Part shown: piece after piece, positions 23,995 to 33,944 of the stretch | Position numbering within the stretch: the stretch's first letter is position 1 | How the letters are laid out: the number at the start of each line of letters is the position of its first letter | Assembly: GCF_002127325.2 (NCBI RefSeq) | Contig: NC_035439.2 | Coordinates: 1,735,393-1,799,392 of the forward strand | Length of the DNA stretch: 64,000 nucleotides | Direction of reading: 5' to 3' | Source: Helianthus annuus | Taxonomy: Eukaryota; Streptophyta; Magnoliopsida; Asterales; Asteraceae | Translations under genes and position numbers: made by a program | Notes under the pieces: generated by a model | Databases searched by the model: none | The model's input: only the letters and a program-made list of their open reading frames with translations | Told to the model about the DNA's origin: nothing

Positions 23995-25209
23995 CTAATG
24001 GTCTCGTTTCTTCCTTCCCTTCAGTAGGTTTGCTAAGCCTTTGAGAAATCCGCGATTACTCTTGCGTTCTTGTTTGAAGTCTCGTTCCACATGGTTTAAG
24101 CGGTGGAGTATTTCTTCTTGCTCCGGTGGAGAGAAACGTGGCTGTTGCGACGGTTGCTGAACCGGAGGTCTAGGAGGTATTGGATACCCATGAGCTGAGT
24201 AATCTGGTCTCCAAGAGGTTCCATGGAGGGCATTATAATTAGCCGATATCACATACAGATCGGCATCATAGTTATAGTTGTAGTGCGTATGAGTCGGCTG
24301 CTCAAACGGGTTGTATGCCGTGGAAGCGCCGTACGCTGGTATCGGATTGTCATATCCGAATGGTGGCGGAGGTGGTGCAACTGGTGCAGAATTCACCTCT
24401 GCAGGGTGACTAGAAGGTTCCCCTAATTGTGGTTCTTCTTCAGGTACTGACGGAAAGTGACTAGCACTCGAGTGGCGGGGAGTGCTGAAATGGAATTCCC
24501 CTCCTCGGGTAGACATCCGTGCGCCTGATCTTCTACGCCTTGGCGGATCTGGAATTACTGGTTGAACCGGTGGTGGTGGCGTAACGGCCACAAACCGCGA
24601 ATCCTCAGAAGGATCCTGTTGTTGCTGTTGATCATGTGGCGAGAAGTGATGTGAAGGTGTAAAGTACCAATTATATTGGTCAAACCTCGCCTGGTAGCTA
24701 TCGGGACCTTGATAGGGCGTCCCATGGAAGGATGACCCATCCGAGATCTCGATTGGATGATTGGGAGTACCCCTTGCAGGCTCGACGGGGTCTGTATCCT
24801 CGTCCATATCCACTGCATTATCTTCAGAAAAGTGATCCTCTGGTCCTAGAGGGTTATACCCTATCGGCTCTTGGACATAATCCGCCGGGTTAAACTGTCC
24901 TACGAAGAAAGGTGAAGGATCGCCATAAGATCGGTGCGAAGCAGATCGCTGGAGAGGTATAAAGGATGGTTGAGGGTTATTGGGATTATTTTCCGAATCT
25001 GGTCCAAATGAATGGCGGTATGAGGGTGTTGAGCTGTGCGAGGTAGAATGTCTCGCAGGTTCGAAAAGGTTTCTTCTTCGTCTCTGTGGTTCCTCACTCC
25101 TTGTACTGGAAGGAGCTCGCGTGTTCGAAGGTCCAGCTTCATGATCATTGTGAGTAATGACCTGTCCCTTGCCTCTTCCTCCTCTTCCTCGTCTGATTGC
25201 AGGTGGCAT
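23995..25209 (-). CDS. Additional ORF upstream of gag in element B
   Basis: I choose the ATG at 25209 (MPPAIRRGRGGRGKGQ); 20 in-frame codons precede it but are hydrophobic and lie in a leader-like AT stretch. The product is about 404 aa: a basic RGRGGRGKG start, Ser/Pro/His-rich middle, Asp/Glu patch (VDMDEDTD), a Tyr/Asn-rich stretch (YNYNYDADLYV), and a predicted helical tail EEILHRLNHVERDF ending in basic KGRKKRDH. No domain is recognised. It lies between the primer site and gag, as in C, and remains open although gag-pol has four stops. The composition suggests a nucleic-acid-binding or scaffold role, but that is a guess. Confidence 0.6.
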   Translation of the reverse strand: MPPAIRRGRGGRGKGQVITHNDHEAGPSNTRAPSSTRSEEPQRRRRNLFEPARHSTSHSSTPSYRHSFGPDSENNPNNPQPSFIPLQRSASHRSYGDPSPFFVGQFNPADYVQEPIGYNPLGPEDHFSEDNAVDMDEDTDPVEPARGTPNHPIEISDGSSFHGTPYQGPDSYQARFDQYNWYFTPSHHFSPHDQQQQQDPSEDSRFVAVTPPPPVQPVIPDPPRRRRSGARMSTRGGEFHFSTPRHSSASHFPSVPEEEPQLGEPSSHPAEVNSAPVAPPPPPFGYDNPIPAYGASTAYNPFEQPTHTHYNYNYDADLYVISANYNALHGTSWRPDYSAHGYPIPPRPPVQQPSQQPRFSPPEQEEILHRLNHVERDFKQERKSNRGFLKGLANLLKGRKKRDH

Positions 25210-25365
25210 ATTTCCTGCTTTCAAAACTTTAATAATAATAAACAATAAAAAGACAAACTGGAATAACAATTCGCATTTGTCCTATGTTCTTGTCTAGACT
25301 CAAGTATGTGCAATTGTGTAACTGAGATTAAACACAAAGGCTAGTGTTTAATTCACTCAGTGTTG

Positions 25366-25377
25366 ACTCTGATACCA
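25366..25377 (-). other. Primer binding site, element B
   Basis: The minus strand reads TGGTATCAGAGT, three bases after the 5' LTR. It matches the initiator Met tRNA primer except at the last position. Confidence 0.9.
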
Positions 25378-25380
25378 ACC

Positions 25381-27359
25381 TGTCACACCCCGATTTCCAC
25401 GTGTCTCACCGGTGGGCCCAGTGGGGGATTACCGTGACGTAGTTGGCAACATTATAGTCAAACCACACAATATATATGAATGCACAGCGGAAGCATAAAG
25501 ATAAATATATTTCAATGTTAAGTGTAATATCAAAGTATCACCATTGTTGAATTTAAATCCACAGGGGATCAATAATAATAACAAAAGTATTGTTCAACAG
25601 ACTTCAGGCATCTTAAGCTTGCGAGACTTCTAATGATGCTAAGGAGAAATCCCAGCCAATTACGCATAGTACCTGCATTTAGTCTTTTTGGGGAAAATAC
25701 GTCAGTTTACACTGGTAAATACATTCAACTGACACTTTTATAAAATGTTTAATAAAATTGGTTTAAATGCTCAAGGCACAAACTCATTATAACTTGGGAT
25801 AATTTATAATCAAATCTTGTAAAGAATTACATGTTACTATGCGTTCGGTCGCCCGGGTTGTGCCGGGTTAAAGTTTAATAGACACACCACATAGCATAAA
25901 ACCGTGGCGGGTAACCAACGGCTACACTTTTATAGTCATAGACATAATGCCGGGTGTACGCCTACACCGGGATGTCAAGGTCGTGGCCATTCGTAAATGC
26001 TGCCAAGGATATCCGGGACATGGTCATTAAGCCCCCAAAGGCGTAAAGCTAACAAAACAAGTTTTTAAACGGGTCACATTGATAATACCCAACTACAAAT
26101 GAGTTGGGGTCAATTGCCCGACCAAGCGGTATTTTAGATACCGTAACCCAAGCCCGTATAACGGAAAATAAGTTAAAAGTATTTACCTTTGCAAGTATAA
26201 TTCCTTAATTAAAATAAATTGCAGATAGCTTTTACTGGCTCCCTATTCTGGAACGAAGGTTTAAATTAACCTATTAGAATCCTAACGGGTCTTTAATTTA
26301 GCCGTAGCTTAGACCGGTCAGTTTCGAAGGATATTTACGGTTAAATCGCGTGAAAGGCGAAAACCGTGAATGAAGTGTGATTTTGACCCAACAAGTTTGA
26401 AGACTTGTTTTATATGGGTATAATAATCATACTCTGGATTTTGGGGTCAAAACAATATGGTTTGACCCGTTTCGGCTAATTTATGTAAACTAGTTACATA
26501 AGCCGAACCGTGCGCGCAAAAGGCGCAACGGGTAATCCGCAAGAGTCCTACACTGTTTTCCTAAGTCAATATGCCCTAAAGAGGTTGTGGTATCAGTAGG
26601 ATACCTTCCATAATGCCCGTAACGAGTTTAAGTTAATATTATGCCCCGTAGGGGTATTTCGGTCTTTATAAAGATTATAAAAGAGGTTTCTGAGTTCTAC
26701 AAGAAATCTGAGTTTCCCGAACAGTTTATAAAGTCTAAAATACTTTATTTATTAATTAAAATCAGTAGCAACTGGAATCGGGTCAAAAGACCTTGTAGAA
26801 CTCAAGTTATGGCCGAAAAGGGAATATTCGGTATTTACCGAACCGTTGCCATAACCGCAGGTTATGAGCAGGTTAAAAATAATTAAAAATCTTTAAAAAT
26901 CCCAAAATATTATTTTACATCAGTGAGTAAAAGGTTTGGTGTCGAAATCCGGGTTTAGATAGGCGTTATGCTAATTGCGCTATTTAATTACTAAAGTTTC
27001 GCAATTTGCGCTATTTAGCATAACTCCTATTCTGGACCTTGGATTGACATGAAAGGGTTTGTCAAAGGGTCACTCAGAGGTATAATTAAACATGTTGACA
27101 CAGTTAACCCCTGCAGCTTGTAATTTCTCACTTTCTTCCGCGTTTCGCTCCGTACGATCCATGATTTATTCGTTTGAAGGTACGAGCATCGTTTAGGGTT
27201 ACTATACAGTATATTTACCCTTTGTTGACATTTATAACCCTCGAATTTACATACTTTCAAGGTTTGTCAACTTTAGTCCTTTATTTAATATCTAATGCCA
27301 CGTGTAAACTCATGACACGTGTTAACACATTATTGGACACAAAATTTCGAGGTGTTACA
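25381..27359 (-). repeat. Element B 5' LTR, internally deleted (1979 bp)
   Basis: It aligns with 1522-4858 except that 3195-4555 of that copy (1361 bp) is replaced by two bases (GG, 27055-27056). The length arithmetic closes exactly, allowing for the one T missing from the other copy. The lost part includes the TATA box and GC-rich array, so this LTR should no longer drive transcription of B. Confidence 0.93.
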
Positions 27360-27473
27360 CCCTTTTTGTGATTAATTATAATAAATAATTAAATAATTAT
27401 ATAAATATATGAAATTATGGCCCAAACAGTCGAAATCGCGCCAAAAACGAGGACCCAGGGCTTCCGTACGGAC

Positions 27474-27662
27474 GGGCCAGCCAAACGGCTGGGCCAGTCG
27501 ATCGGACGGGCCAGCCGATCGGCTGGGCCGGCCGATCGGACAGACACCAAATCGGCTGGGCCCATCTGATCGAACGGACCGGCCAATCAGCGTGGCCGTC
27601 CGATCGGACAGGCCAGCCGATCGGCTGGGCCGGCCGACCGAACGGGCCAGCCGATCTGGCCC
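27474..27662. repeat. Array of CCGATCGG palindromes upstream of the A promoter
   Basis: Repeated units of the type AGCCGATCGGCTGGGCC, many containing the 12-bp palindrome AGCCGATCGGCT. The array ends about 30 bases before the TATA box. The 3' LTR has a related but rearranged array at 34484-34672. Confidence 0.85.
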
Positions 27663-27692
27663 ACCTTACCTCCTTTTTCCTCCTCCCTTGCC

Positions 27693-27700
27693 TATAAATA
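27693..27700 (+). promoter_or_regulatory. TATA box of A 5' LTR
   Basis: TATAAATA in context TTGCCTATAAATACCCC, a typical plant TATA box followed by a pyrimidine-rich leader. The 3' LTR copy is at 34702-34709. Confidence 0.65.
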
Positions 27701-28422
27701 CCCCTCTATCACCCTCAAACACTTGTTGTTGCTGCTGTTACTCGACCAAGACATTCCAGCCCCTTAATCTTCCGATTTCTCGCGATTCTTGTAAGTTTTC
27801 AACTCAAATCTTGTACTTCCTTGATCTAAATGCAATCCTTCATCTTTCTATCTTTCAAAATCCGACTTTTAACCGTGAAATCAACGGATTCAGAGTGTTC
27901 TAGGGTGATGTCACCATAAAGTTCTTCAAAGGTGATGTCATCCCATGAAGAACAACTCAGATCCGAATGGTTTCCATGCGATTCTTCATGAATCTCGTCC
28001 CAAATCTATGTTTTCTAATAAAAAAGCCATGGATTGAGATGTTCAGAGTGATGTCGTCACAAAGTTCTTATGAACTTCAAATGTTGGCCTCATTCCACTA
28101 AGAACAACTCAGATCTAAGAAATTCCATAAGGATAATCAAGGTTTTCATATCATATCTATACACAAAAATGGTAGAAACAAAGCTCAGACCGACCTTCTA
28201 CTCATTCTTAGTGTCGTGTTGGTCAGGGATCTGATTCCTACCGAAGAGACGACCAATTTCGGGTTAAACACGGAAAAACCGCCAAGAACGGCCAGTTCTG
28301 ATGGAACAGGGTGATTCCCGGCCGATGGAACAGGTCGGAATTTCATTTGTTCAACGCGTCACAACAACGTCTCGACCAAAAACGCCGAAAAACACTCGAA
28401 AATCATCGAAAACAGCTAGACA

Positions 28423-28530
28423 GGCTGGCCGATCGAGCGGCCCAGCCGATCGGCTGGACCAGCCGATCGAACGGCCCACTCGATCGAACGGCCCACTCGA
28501 TCGAGCAGCCCGGCCGATCGAGCGGTCCAT
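28423..28530. repeat. Second CGATCG array, in the LTR of A
   Basis: Degenerate units (GGCCCAGCCGATCG, CCCACTCGATCGA) downstream of the TATA box. Copy number differs from the 3' LTR counterpart (about 35434-35546), which shows local expansion or contraction. Confidence 0.75.
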
Positions 28531-29322
28531 CCGAATGGGCCAGCTCAATCCAACTTTTCGTCCAATTTCACGTAATTCGATACCGTTTAACGCGTAATCC
28601 AATACTTATGCAATTAGTCTGAAATCAGGGCATTCTCAGGCACCATCCCGTCAATCCAACCGAATACGCACTGTGAGTATACTTGACCCCTTTTATCGAA
28701 TTTTGGGTGTAACATACGTTCCTTATAAATCGAACTTATCAAACGAATGATTCAAATTGTTAATCTATCACTTGCGAATAACTGTTTGCATAGATATACG
28801 TGATGCTAGTTGCATGTATGCTAGGACTTATACTCGTGACGTCCCACCCAAACTAGTATAGTACTATTGCGCCCGACGGGGTCTAGTTATGCCATCGAAG
28901 AGTCGAGCATCGAGGACTTAGCTGGTAGTATCAGTTTTGTGAGTATATATGTCGTGTATTACGTTTATGCATGTGGAAGTTCGCAACACTTTTAATCTAT
29001 TATACTATTACATATCAAACCTGTATACTCGCCAACACTTTTGTATTGACAATATTTTAACGTATGTTGCAGGTTTAGTCGAAGTCTACATCAAATCAAG
29101 CTAGGAAGTCTTGAAACGCACCTAAAATCTAGGTTGTCGGATTTGAATTGTTCGAGAGGACAAGAAATCTGTGATAACTTACGTGATTATACTGTTTGTT
29201 AGTATGGGATGACAAATGTAATAAATATTATCGCAATGTAGTTGTTATGGATTCTCTTGAGCAATCTGATTCGCCTAGAGCCGCGCCCCGATGATTCCGC
29301 CATAGGTTGGGGTGTGACAGAT

Positions 29323-29335
29323 TGGTATCAGAGCC
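29323..29335 (+). other. Primer binding site, element A
   Basis: TGGTATCAGAGCC starts 3 bases after the 5' LTR end. Confidence 0.95.
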
Positions 29336-30504
29336 ATAACTATAGGGAATTAGGCAAGACTCGACCTAGTCCGGGTCGACGTCTTAGAGAATGACCTAGT
29401 CTATAGTCTAAGCACCCACAGGCTGCCTCGTACGAACCCAGTAGGGTTTGTATTGCGCCTACCTGATGCTTCTAATCGAAACTGCAAAAACTATGACTTT
29501 GTGTGAACCCCGCATACTACAACTTCACACGAAGAAGCCTTTCCTAAGGCTGGAATACTACTAGCCTTTCCTAAGGCAGACACAATACACATGTTTTCGA
29601 AAAATACTCGCACCTCACAATCGAGCGATCCAGTCGAGACCAGGTGTGAAAACCAGTAACTCTCGATAGGACTACTCACTCAGCGCATTTTTCTAGCACG
29701 AGAATCTTTCGTTGAGTCAGGAGTGACATCCATACCTCGACGAAGGCCTCCCTTTCGAAATTCTAGTGAAGCTCTCGGATTCATTCGATGAGCGTAACCA
29801 CAAATTTGGAACGAAACTGTTAAGTTAGGGATGAAACCCGTACCTTAATGAACCGTTCCGCTCCCTAAAATATTTTTCAAAAAGCTCTCACCAGGGACTC
29901 GACCATCACAATGACTCGAGCCTCGCGATGACTTGGAGGATGAATGCCATGAGCTGCATCCCAGTGGAAGCATAAACCCCCAGAGTCAACGTGTGTGCAC
30001 GAACTTGTTGGGTGTGATTGAGTTACCTTGGGTAGTCGACGCCTAAACACCCGAGGCACTCCGAGTATCTTACTAAGCCTACAACTCGCCGGATTTTACG
30101 ATTTGATGACCTCAGTTACGTTTTATGTGTTTGATTGTGATTATCAGTTTTCGCTCTCTGTTTTACAAAACGCACAACTCGCACAGCCATCGCTATCCAA
30201 AACAAAGACCGAATGATCCCAACAAAACTAATGTCCAAGTTGTCCGATTTCTCTCGCAATCCCTTCCTCAGCGCGTCCTCGCGCATTCTAAACTATATAT
30301 ATATGTGTGTAAGTATGAACTACAACTATCTATACCTAAGTACAATCAAGACATTGTGTGAAAATCTAGGAAGTTCGTGTCTCCTATGTGGCTCCTATGT
30401 GAAGTCTATTTATATTGCACATTACAAGTTTCGACCGCGCTCAATCGCATCATAAACTCGAAAACATTATGATCGAATCTCATTCCAAATCTCTCTCTGT
30501 CTAG
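29336..30504 (+). other. Leader of element A
   Basis: Non-coding, about 1.2 kb. It holds only short unrelated ORFs; I see no motif beyond a repeated GCCTTTCCTAAGGC near 29535-29575. Confidence 0.5.
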
Positions 30505-31650
30505 ATGCCTTCCAACAACTCTATCTCGAGACGAATAGCTAAGAGAAGAGCCAAACGAAGCACCGATAAGAGGATTGCCTCGATTGTGACCAAGGAAGTG
30601 GTCAAGCTCATTCCTCAAATTGTTGCTCAAGTGCACTCTCTCAGTAACTCTCGAGCCACGAAGAACTCTAAGACGGAATCTCCGCAATCTACCTTCCTCT
30701 ACAAACACTTCAAAGCCTGTGACCCGATGGAATTCACAGGTGAAGGAGGTGCGACCCAACTGCTCCAGTGGTTCGATTCTATCGAAGTCATCCTTCGACA
30801 AAGTGGGTGTCCCGATAGTTTCCGTACTACTTGTGCTACCGAGGTATTTCAATCACGAGCACTCGACTGGTGGACCGCCGAACGCAACAAACGTGGGATC
30901 TACGTAGCTTACGCCCTCTCTTGGGACGAGCTGAAGGAACTCATGAAGGAAGAATATTGCCCCCCTCACGAAGTCCAGAAGCTAGAAAACGAATTTTGGG
31001 AAATCAAGCAAACCGAAGGTGACAATGCTGACTACACAACAAGGTTCAAGCAGCTTAGTGCAATCTGCCCAAGTCAAGTTGACACCCCAAGGAAAGCCAT
31101 CGCGAAGTACCTCCGCGGCTTACCTGAGTGTGTGGGTGATTTTGTAGAAGCTGCAAGGCCTGCTACCATCGAAGAAGCCTACCGTTTAGCCGCAGAGATC
31201 AACAGCAAACGAGTCTTGGACGGGTTCTTCTCCAAGAAGCCTGTCTGACAAGCTCATCAAGCAATCATCATCAACTCATCCGACGATTCCTCTGGCGAAT
31301 CGATCGAGGAATCATCTAACAGCTCCTCTGAAAGCCTTTCTAAGGATTGCTCCGACAATGTCTCCATCAAATCATCAGGCGAATCCGACAACAACACTGC
31401 ATCATCTCAGGAAGCACAACCAAGCCGCAAACAAGAGACCGTGAGCCCAGACTCGTCAACAACTGGACTACCGCAACCCGAACCTCTCCAATCAGTCCGA
31501 GTTCAACCGAAACGTGCTTACAATGGGCCCCATCCCCTGTGTTTCACGTGCACGTATCATCACCCGCCAGAAGCAAATTGTCGCTATTGCACAAATTGCA
31601 ACTGGTATGGTCATCGTACACAGCACTGCCGCGCAGGACCGCAACTCTGA
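30505..31650 (+). pseudogene. gag: Element A gag, interrupted by one TGA
   Basis: ATG 30505 (MPSNNSISRRIAKRRAKR) opens a basic N-terminus and then a Ty3-type Gag domain (FLYKHFKACDPMEFTGEGG to about 31200), with the family signature WWTAERN / WDELKELMKEEYCPPHEV seen also in B and C. A TGA at 31246-31248 interrupts the frame (247 aa). Beyond it the same frame continues with a Ser/Asp-rich linker and a canonical CCHC knuckle CTNCNWYGHRTQHC (31588-31629), ending at 31650. The protein would package RNA into particles. No protease or pol follows: the element seems built around gag alone. TGA in place of CGA would fit a C-to-T mutation. Confidence 0.85.
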
Positions 31651-33909
31651 AGGAAGTCAACAACAGCCGCAGTCTCCGCTAGTGTTCTCCACAGCAACGT
31701 TATTTTGCTTCTAATGTTGTTGTAATAATATGACTTATCGCTATCATTTCCTTTTATGTGTGGAGCTTATTTCATCTATCGTCGCATGTGGACTCTATTT
31801 CTCTTTTACTCTAGCACCATCTAAACGTTAGCACTATGTACTATATAATGTATTTTACCCTTACAACACTCTTAGAATGAGGTACGATGTACGTGCAAGG
31901 AACAACTAATCGCGGGTGCACACGGGATTATTTTGGTCAGTGCACGGAGATTGTAGTGAAGTTCTAATGGTGCCATAACGTTTAAAAGCATGATCAAGGG
32001 TTTTGGCCATGTCAACAAAGCATGACACCAAAGCACGGGGCATAAGTAGTAGGGGTAACGAAAGGTGTGCTTTACCATACTACCGAAGCTTCGTGAAGAA
32101 AGTGCCATGTAGAGTTGGACGTTATTAGACCTATTATATTATAATTGTTACTTTCGACACGATACAAATCAATCACAAGGCGTAACAAACTAAAATCGCA
32201 TCACTGCGAGACTTCTCGTAAGTCTGCGTACGCAACACAATTGCCACATCGATGGACTTAGGTAAGTTCACCCCGAAGAGCAATTGGAGCAACGCAAGAC
32301 TGGTCGAAAGTCTAGAATGCAACACAATCGCAGTTTTGCTGGATCCATCTCGCAATCTAAATCACTCGATATACGGCTCGAAATCGCAATCGTATCTGGT
32401 GTGCTCATCTCGCAAACTCTAATGCTGGTTATTGACTATTGTGTGAACTTCTACCACCTGGAGTGGATCGCTTACTATGGATCGCTAAACGAGTACCAAA
32501 AATCACTCGTCGCTTTTCGCTTTAACGCATTTCGCGCCTATTTCATCGACTCGATACTCTCATCGTGTGTCGCTATCACTCATCGATACTCGTGTTATCT
32601 GCGTTATCTTAGCAGGCATGACCTCGCTTCACGAGACAAAACTAATAGGGTCGAAACATGGTGGTGTTTTGACCATATTAGCAGACTTTCGTGGAAAAAT
32701 GCCATGCGGGCTAGCAATGGTTACTGTTTGTGGTGTATTCAACTCAATCGAATCGCATATCATTCGCAACACAACGATCATCACTTATCATCTATCAGGG
32801 TCTATTGCCTATCGATATTCGGTTATCACTTGGAAGTCATCACAGTTGTATAGAATTAGGGTACATGACATCGCTTCACGGGACAAAAACTAACATGGGA
32901 AACGTGGTGTTTTCTATATTAGCAACTCTCGTGGAAACATGCCATGTAAGGCTTTATGTGGAACGAATTGAAATCGCATCTAGTCGAATCAAAATCGCGT
33001 CTTTCGCCATCACTTATCAATCGTCGCCTAACCTAGTGTGCCAAATCAATGTTTCGTATGATCGAACTACTCGCACTCGCTATCAACACTTTGTCTGCAT
33101 CCAATTCGCTTCAATTCAATTCAAGACTCGGTCTAGCATTCTATCGCTTGGACCAAGGGATCGAAGTTCTATCTGCGTCTTATCGGCGCGCGTGACACTG
33201 CCTCACGAAACATAGATAATATGGGCGAAACATGGTGGATACGCCGCTGGTACTTCCTATATATAAGTGTTTTAATCATATTAGCAAACTTTCGTGGGAA
33301 AGTGCCACGTGGGGCTCGATGTGAATTATTTTTCCGTACTGTTAAAGAAAACCAATTTTTATAAAATTTTGTTAAAACCGTTGGACAAGTGAAATTTCCT
33401 TACAACATGGTGAAAACATCGAATTAGTTTAGCTCCGTGCCCAATGGAAGTTTCATAAGTCCAGTTTTTCCTTAAAACTTTTGCAATTACAAAAAAAAAA
33501 TCTTCCCGAAAACGATGGTTCGACAATCGAGTTTCAGCTCGAACTCACGTTGTAGGAAAATTTTCTTAAAACTTATTTTGCCGCCGAATTCTTTTAAAAT
33601 GTATAACTCGAAAATCTGTTATCAAAATAACAAAAAAAAACCCTCCCCATAGCGTTGGTGTGGACATCGATGCAGTTAGCACCGCGCCATGAGGGGATTT
33701 TCCAAAATATCTTCCAAGATTAGTCGATAATCGATAAGTTTAAAACGTTATGGAATCGCTTTTGTGTGTGTCATCGCTTTTGGTTATTCGAATCGTATCT
33801 TCGCACCGCTCTCACTCGTCGAATCTTTAATCGATCGCTCGCTTATCTAGACGCTTTTAATCGTTACTCCCCTCATTCGCGTCAACCCTTACGACCCTAC
33901 TAATGGATT
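31651..33909 (+). other. Non-coding internal region of element A with a repeated module
   Basis: About 2.3 kb where pol would be expected. The reading frames here are short and unlike any family. A module of about 100 bases (CGCTTCACGAGACAAAAC ... TTAGCA ... GTGGAAA.ATGCCA) recurs at about 32617, 32864 and 33192, with a fragment near 32083. The third copy contains TATATATAAG and matches LTR F over 53 bases. None of the sequence resembles degraded RT or integrase. Confidence 0.6.
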
Positions 33910-33926
33910 AATTTCGGGACGAAATT
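33910..33926 (+). promoter_or_regulatory. Inverted repeat before polypurine tract (A)
   Basis: Arm AATTTCG, centre GGA, arm CGAAATT (7 bp). It is the shorter counterpart of the structures in B and C, at the same distance from the LTR. Confidence 0.65.
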
Positions 33927-33944
33927 TCCTAAAGCAGGGGAGAC
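33927..33944 (+). other. Polypurine tract of element A
   Basis: AAAGCAGGGGAGAC directly precedes the 3' LTR. Confidence 0.85.

Larger units (their letters stand above)
1522..27359 (-). mobile_element. Ty3/gypsy chromovirus element B (degenerate), carrying nested C
   Basis: Read on the minus strand, this element has a 5' LTR (27359-25381), primer site (25377-25366), an extra upstream ORF, gag-pol from 23051 downwards, and a 3' LTR (4858-1522). TSD CCCTT flanks it at 1517-1521 and 27360-27364. Pol is cut after 18691 by element C and resumes at 5109. The C-terminal chromodomain and the long LTRs place it near the Tekay/Del clade. Twenty-five substitutions between the comparable parts of the two LTRs (about 2 kb, counted by eye) show it is clearly older than C. 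Confidence 0.92.
27360..29319 (+). repeat. Element A 5' LTR, distal part
   Basis: Continues from 1521 after the duplicated CCCTT and corresponds to the 3' LTR from about 34369 to 36337. It contains two GATCGG-rich arrays, a TATA box, and a donor-like GTAAGTTTTC near 27800. Confidence 0.95.

Noticed and set aside
27409..27903. ORF of 164 codons with RPADRLGRPI repeats in LTR A, and similar ones at 28301-28622, 34425-34706 and 35310-35640
   Set aside because: These are translations of the CCGATCGG array; frames on both strands are open for the same reason, copies differ in length between LTRs, and there is no independent sign of coding.
29321..29340. tRNA-like sequence TGGTATCAGAGC, also at 8326, 25377, 43245, 53820 and 62232
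   Set aside because: Each follows an LTR end by 2-3 bases; these are primer binding sites, not tRNA genes.
32284..33215. Overlapping ORFs of 189, 108 and 161 codons in the interior of A
   Set aside because: They overlap in different frames, are rich in Ser/Arg/Ile from a biased base composition, and span the repeated non-coding module.
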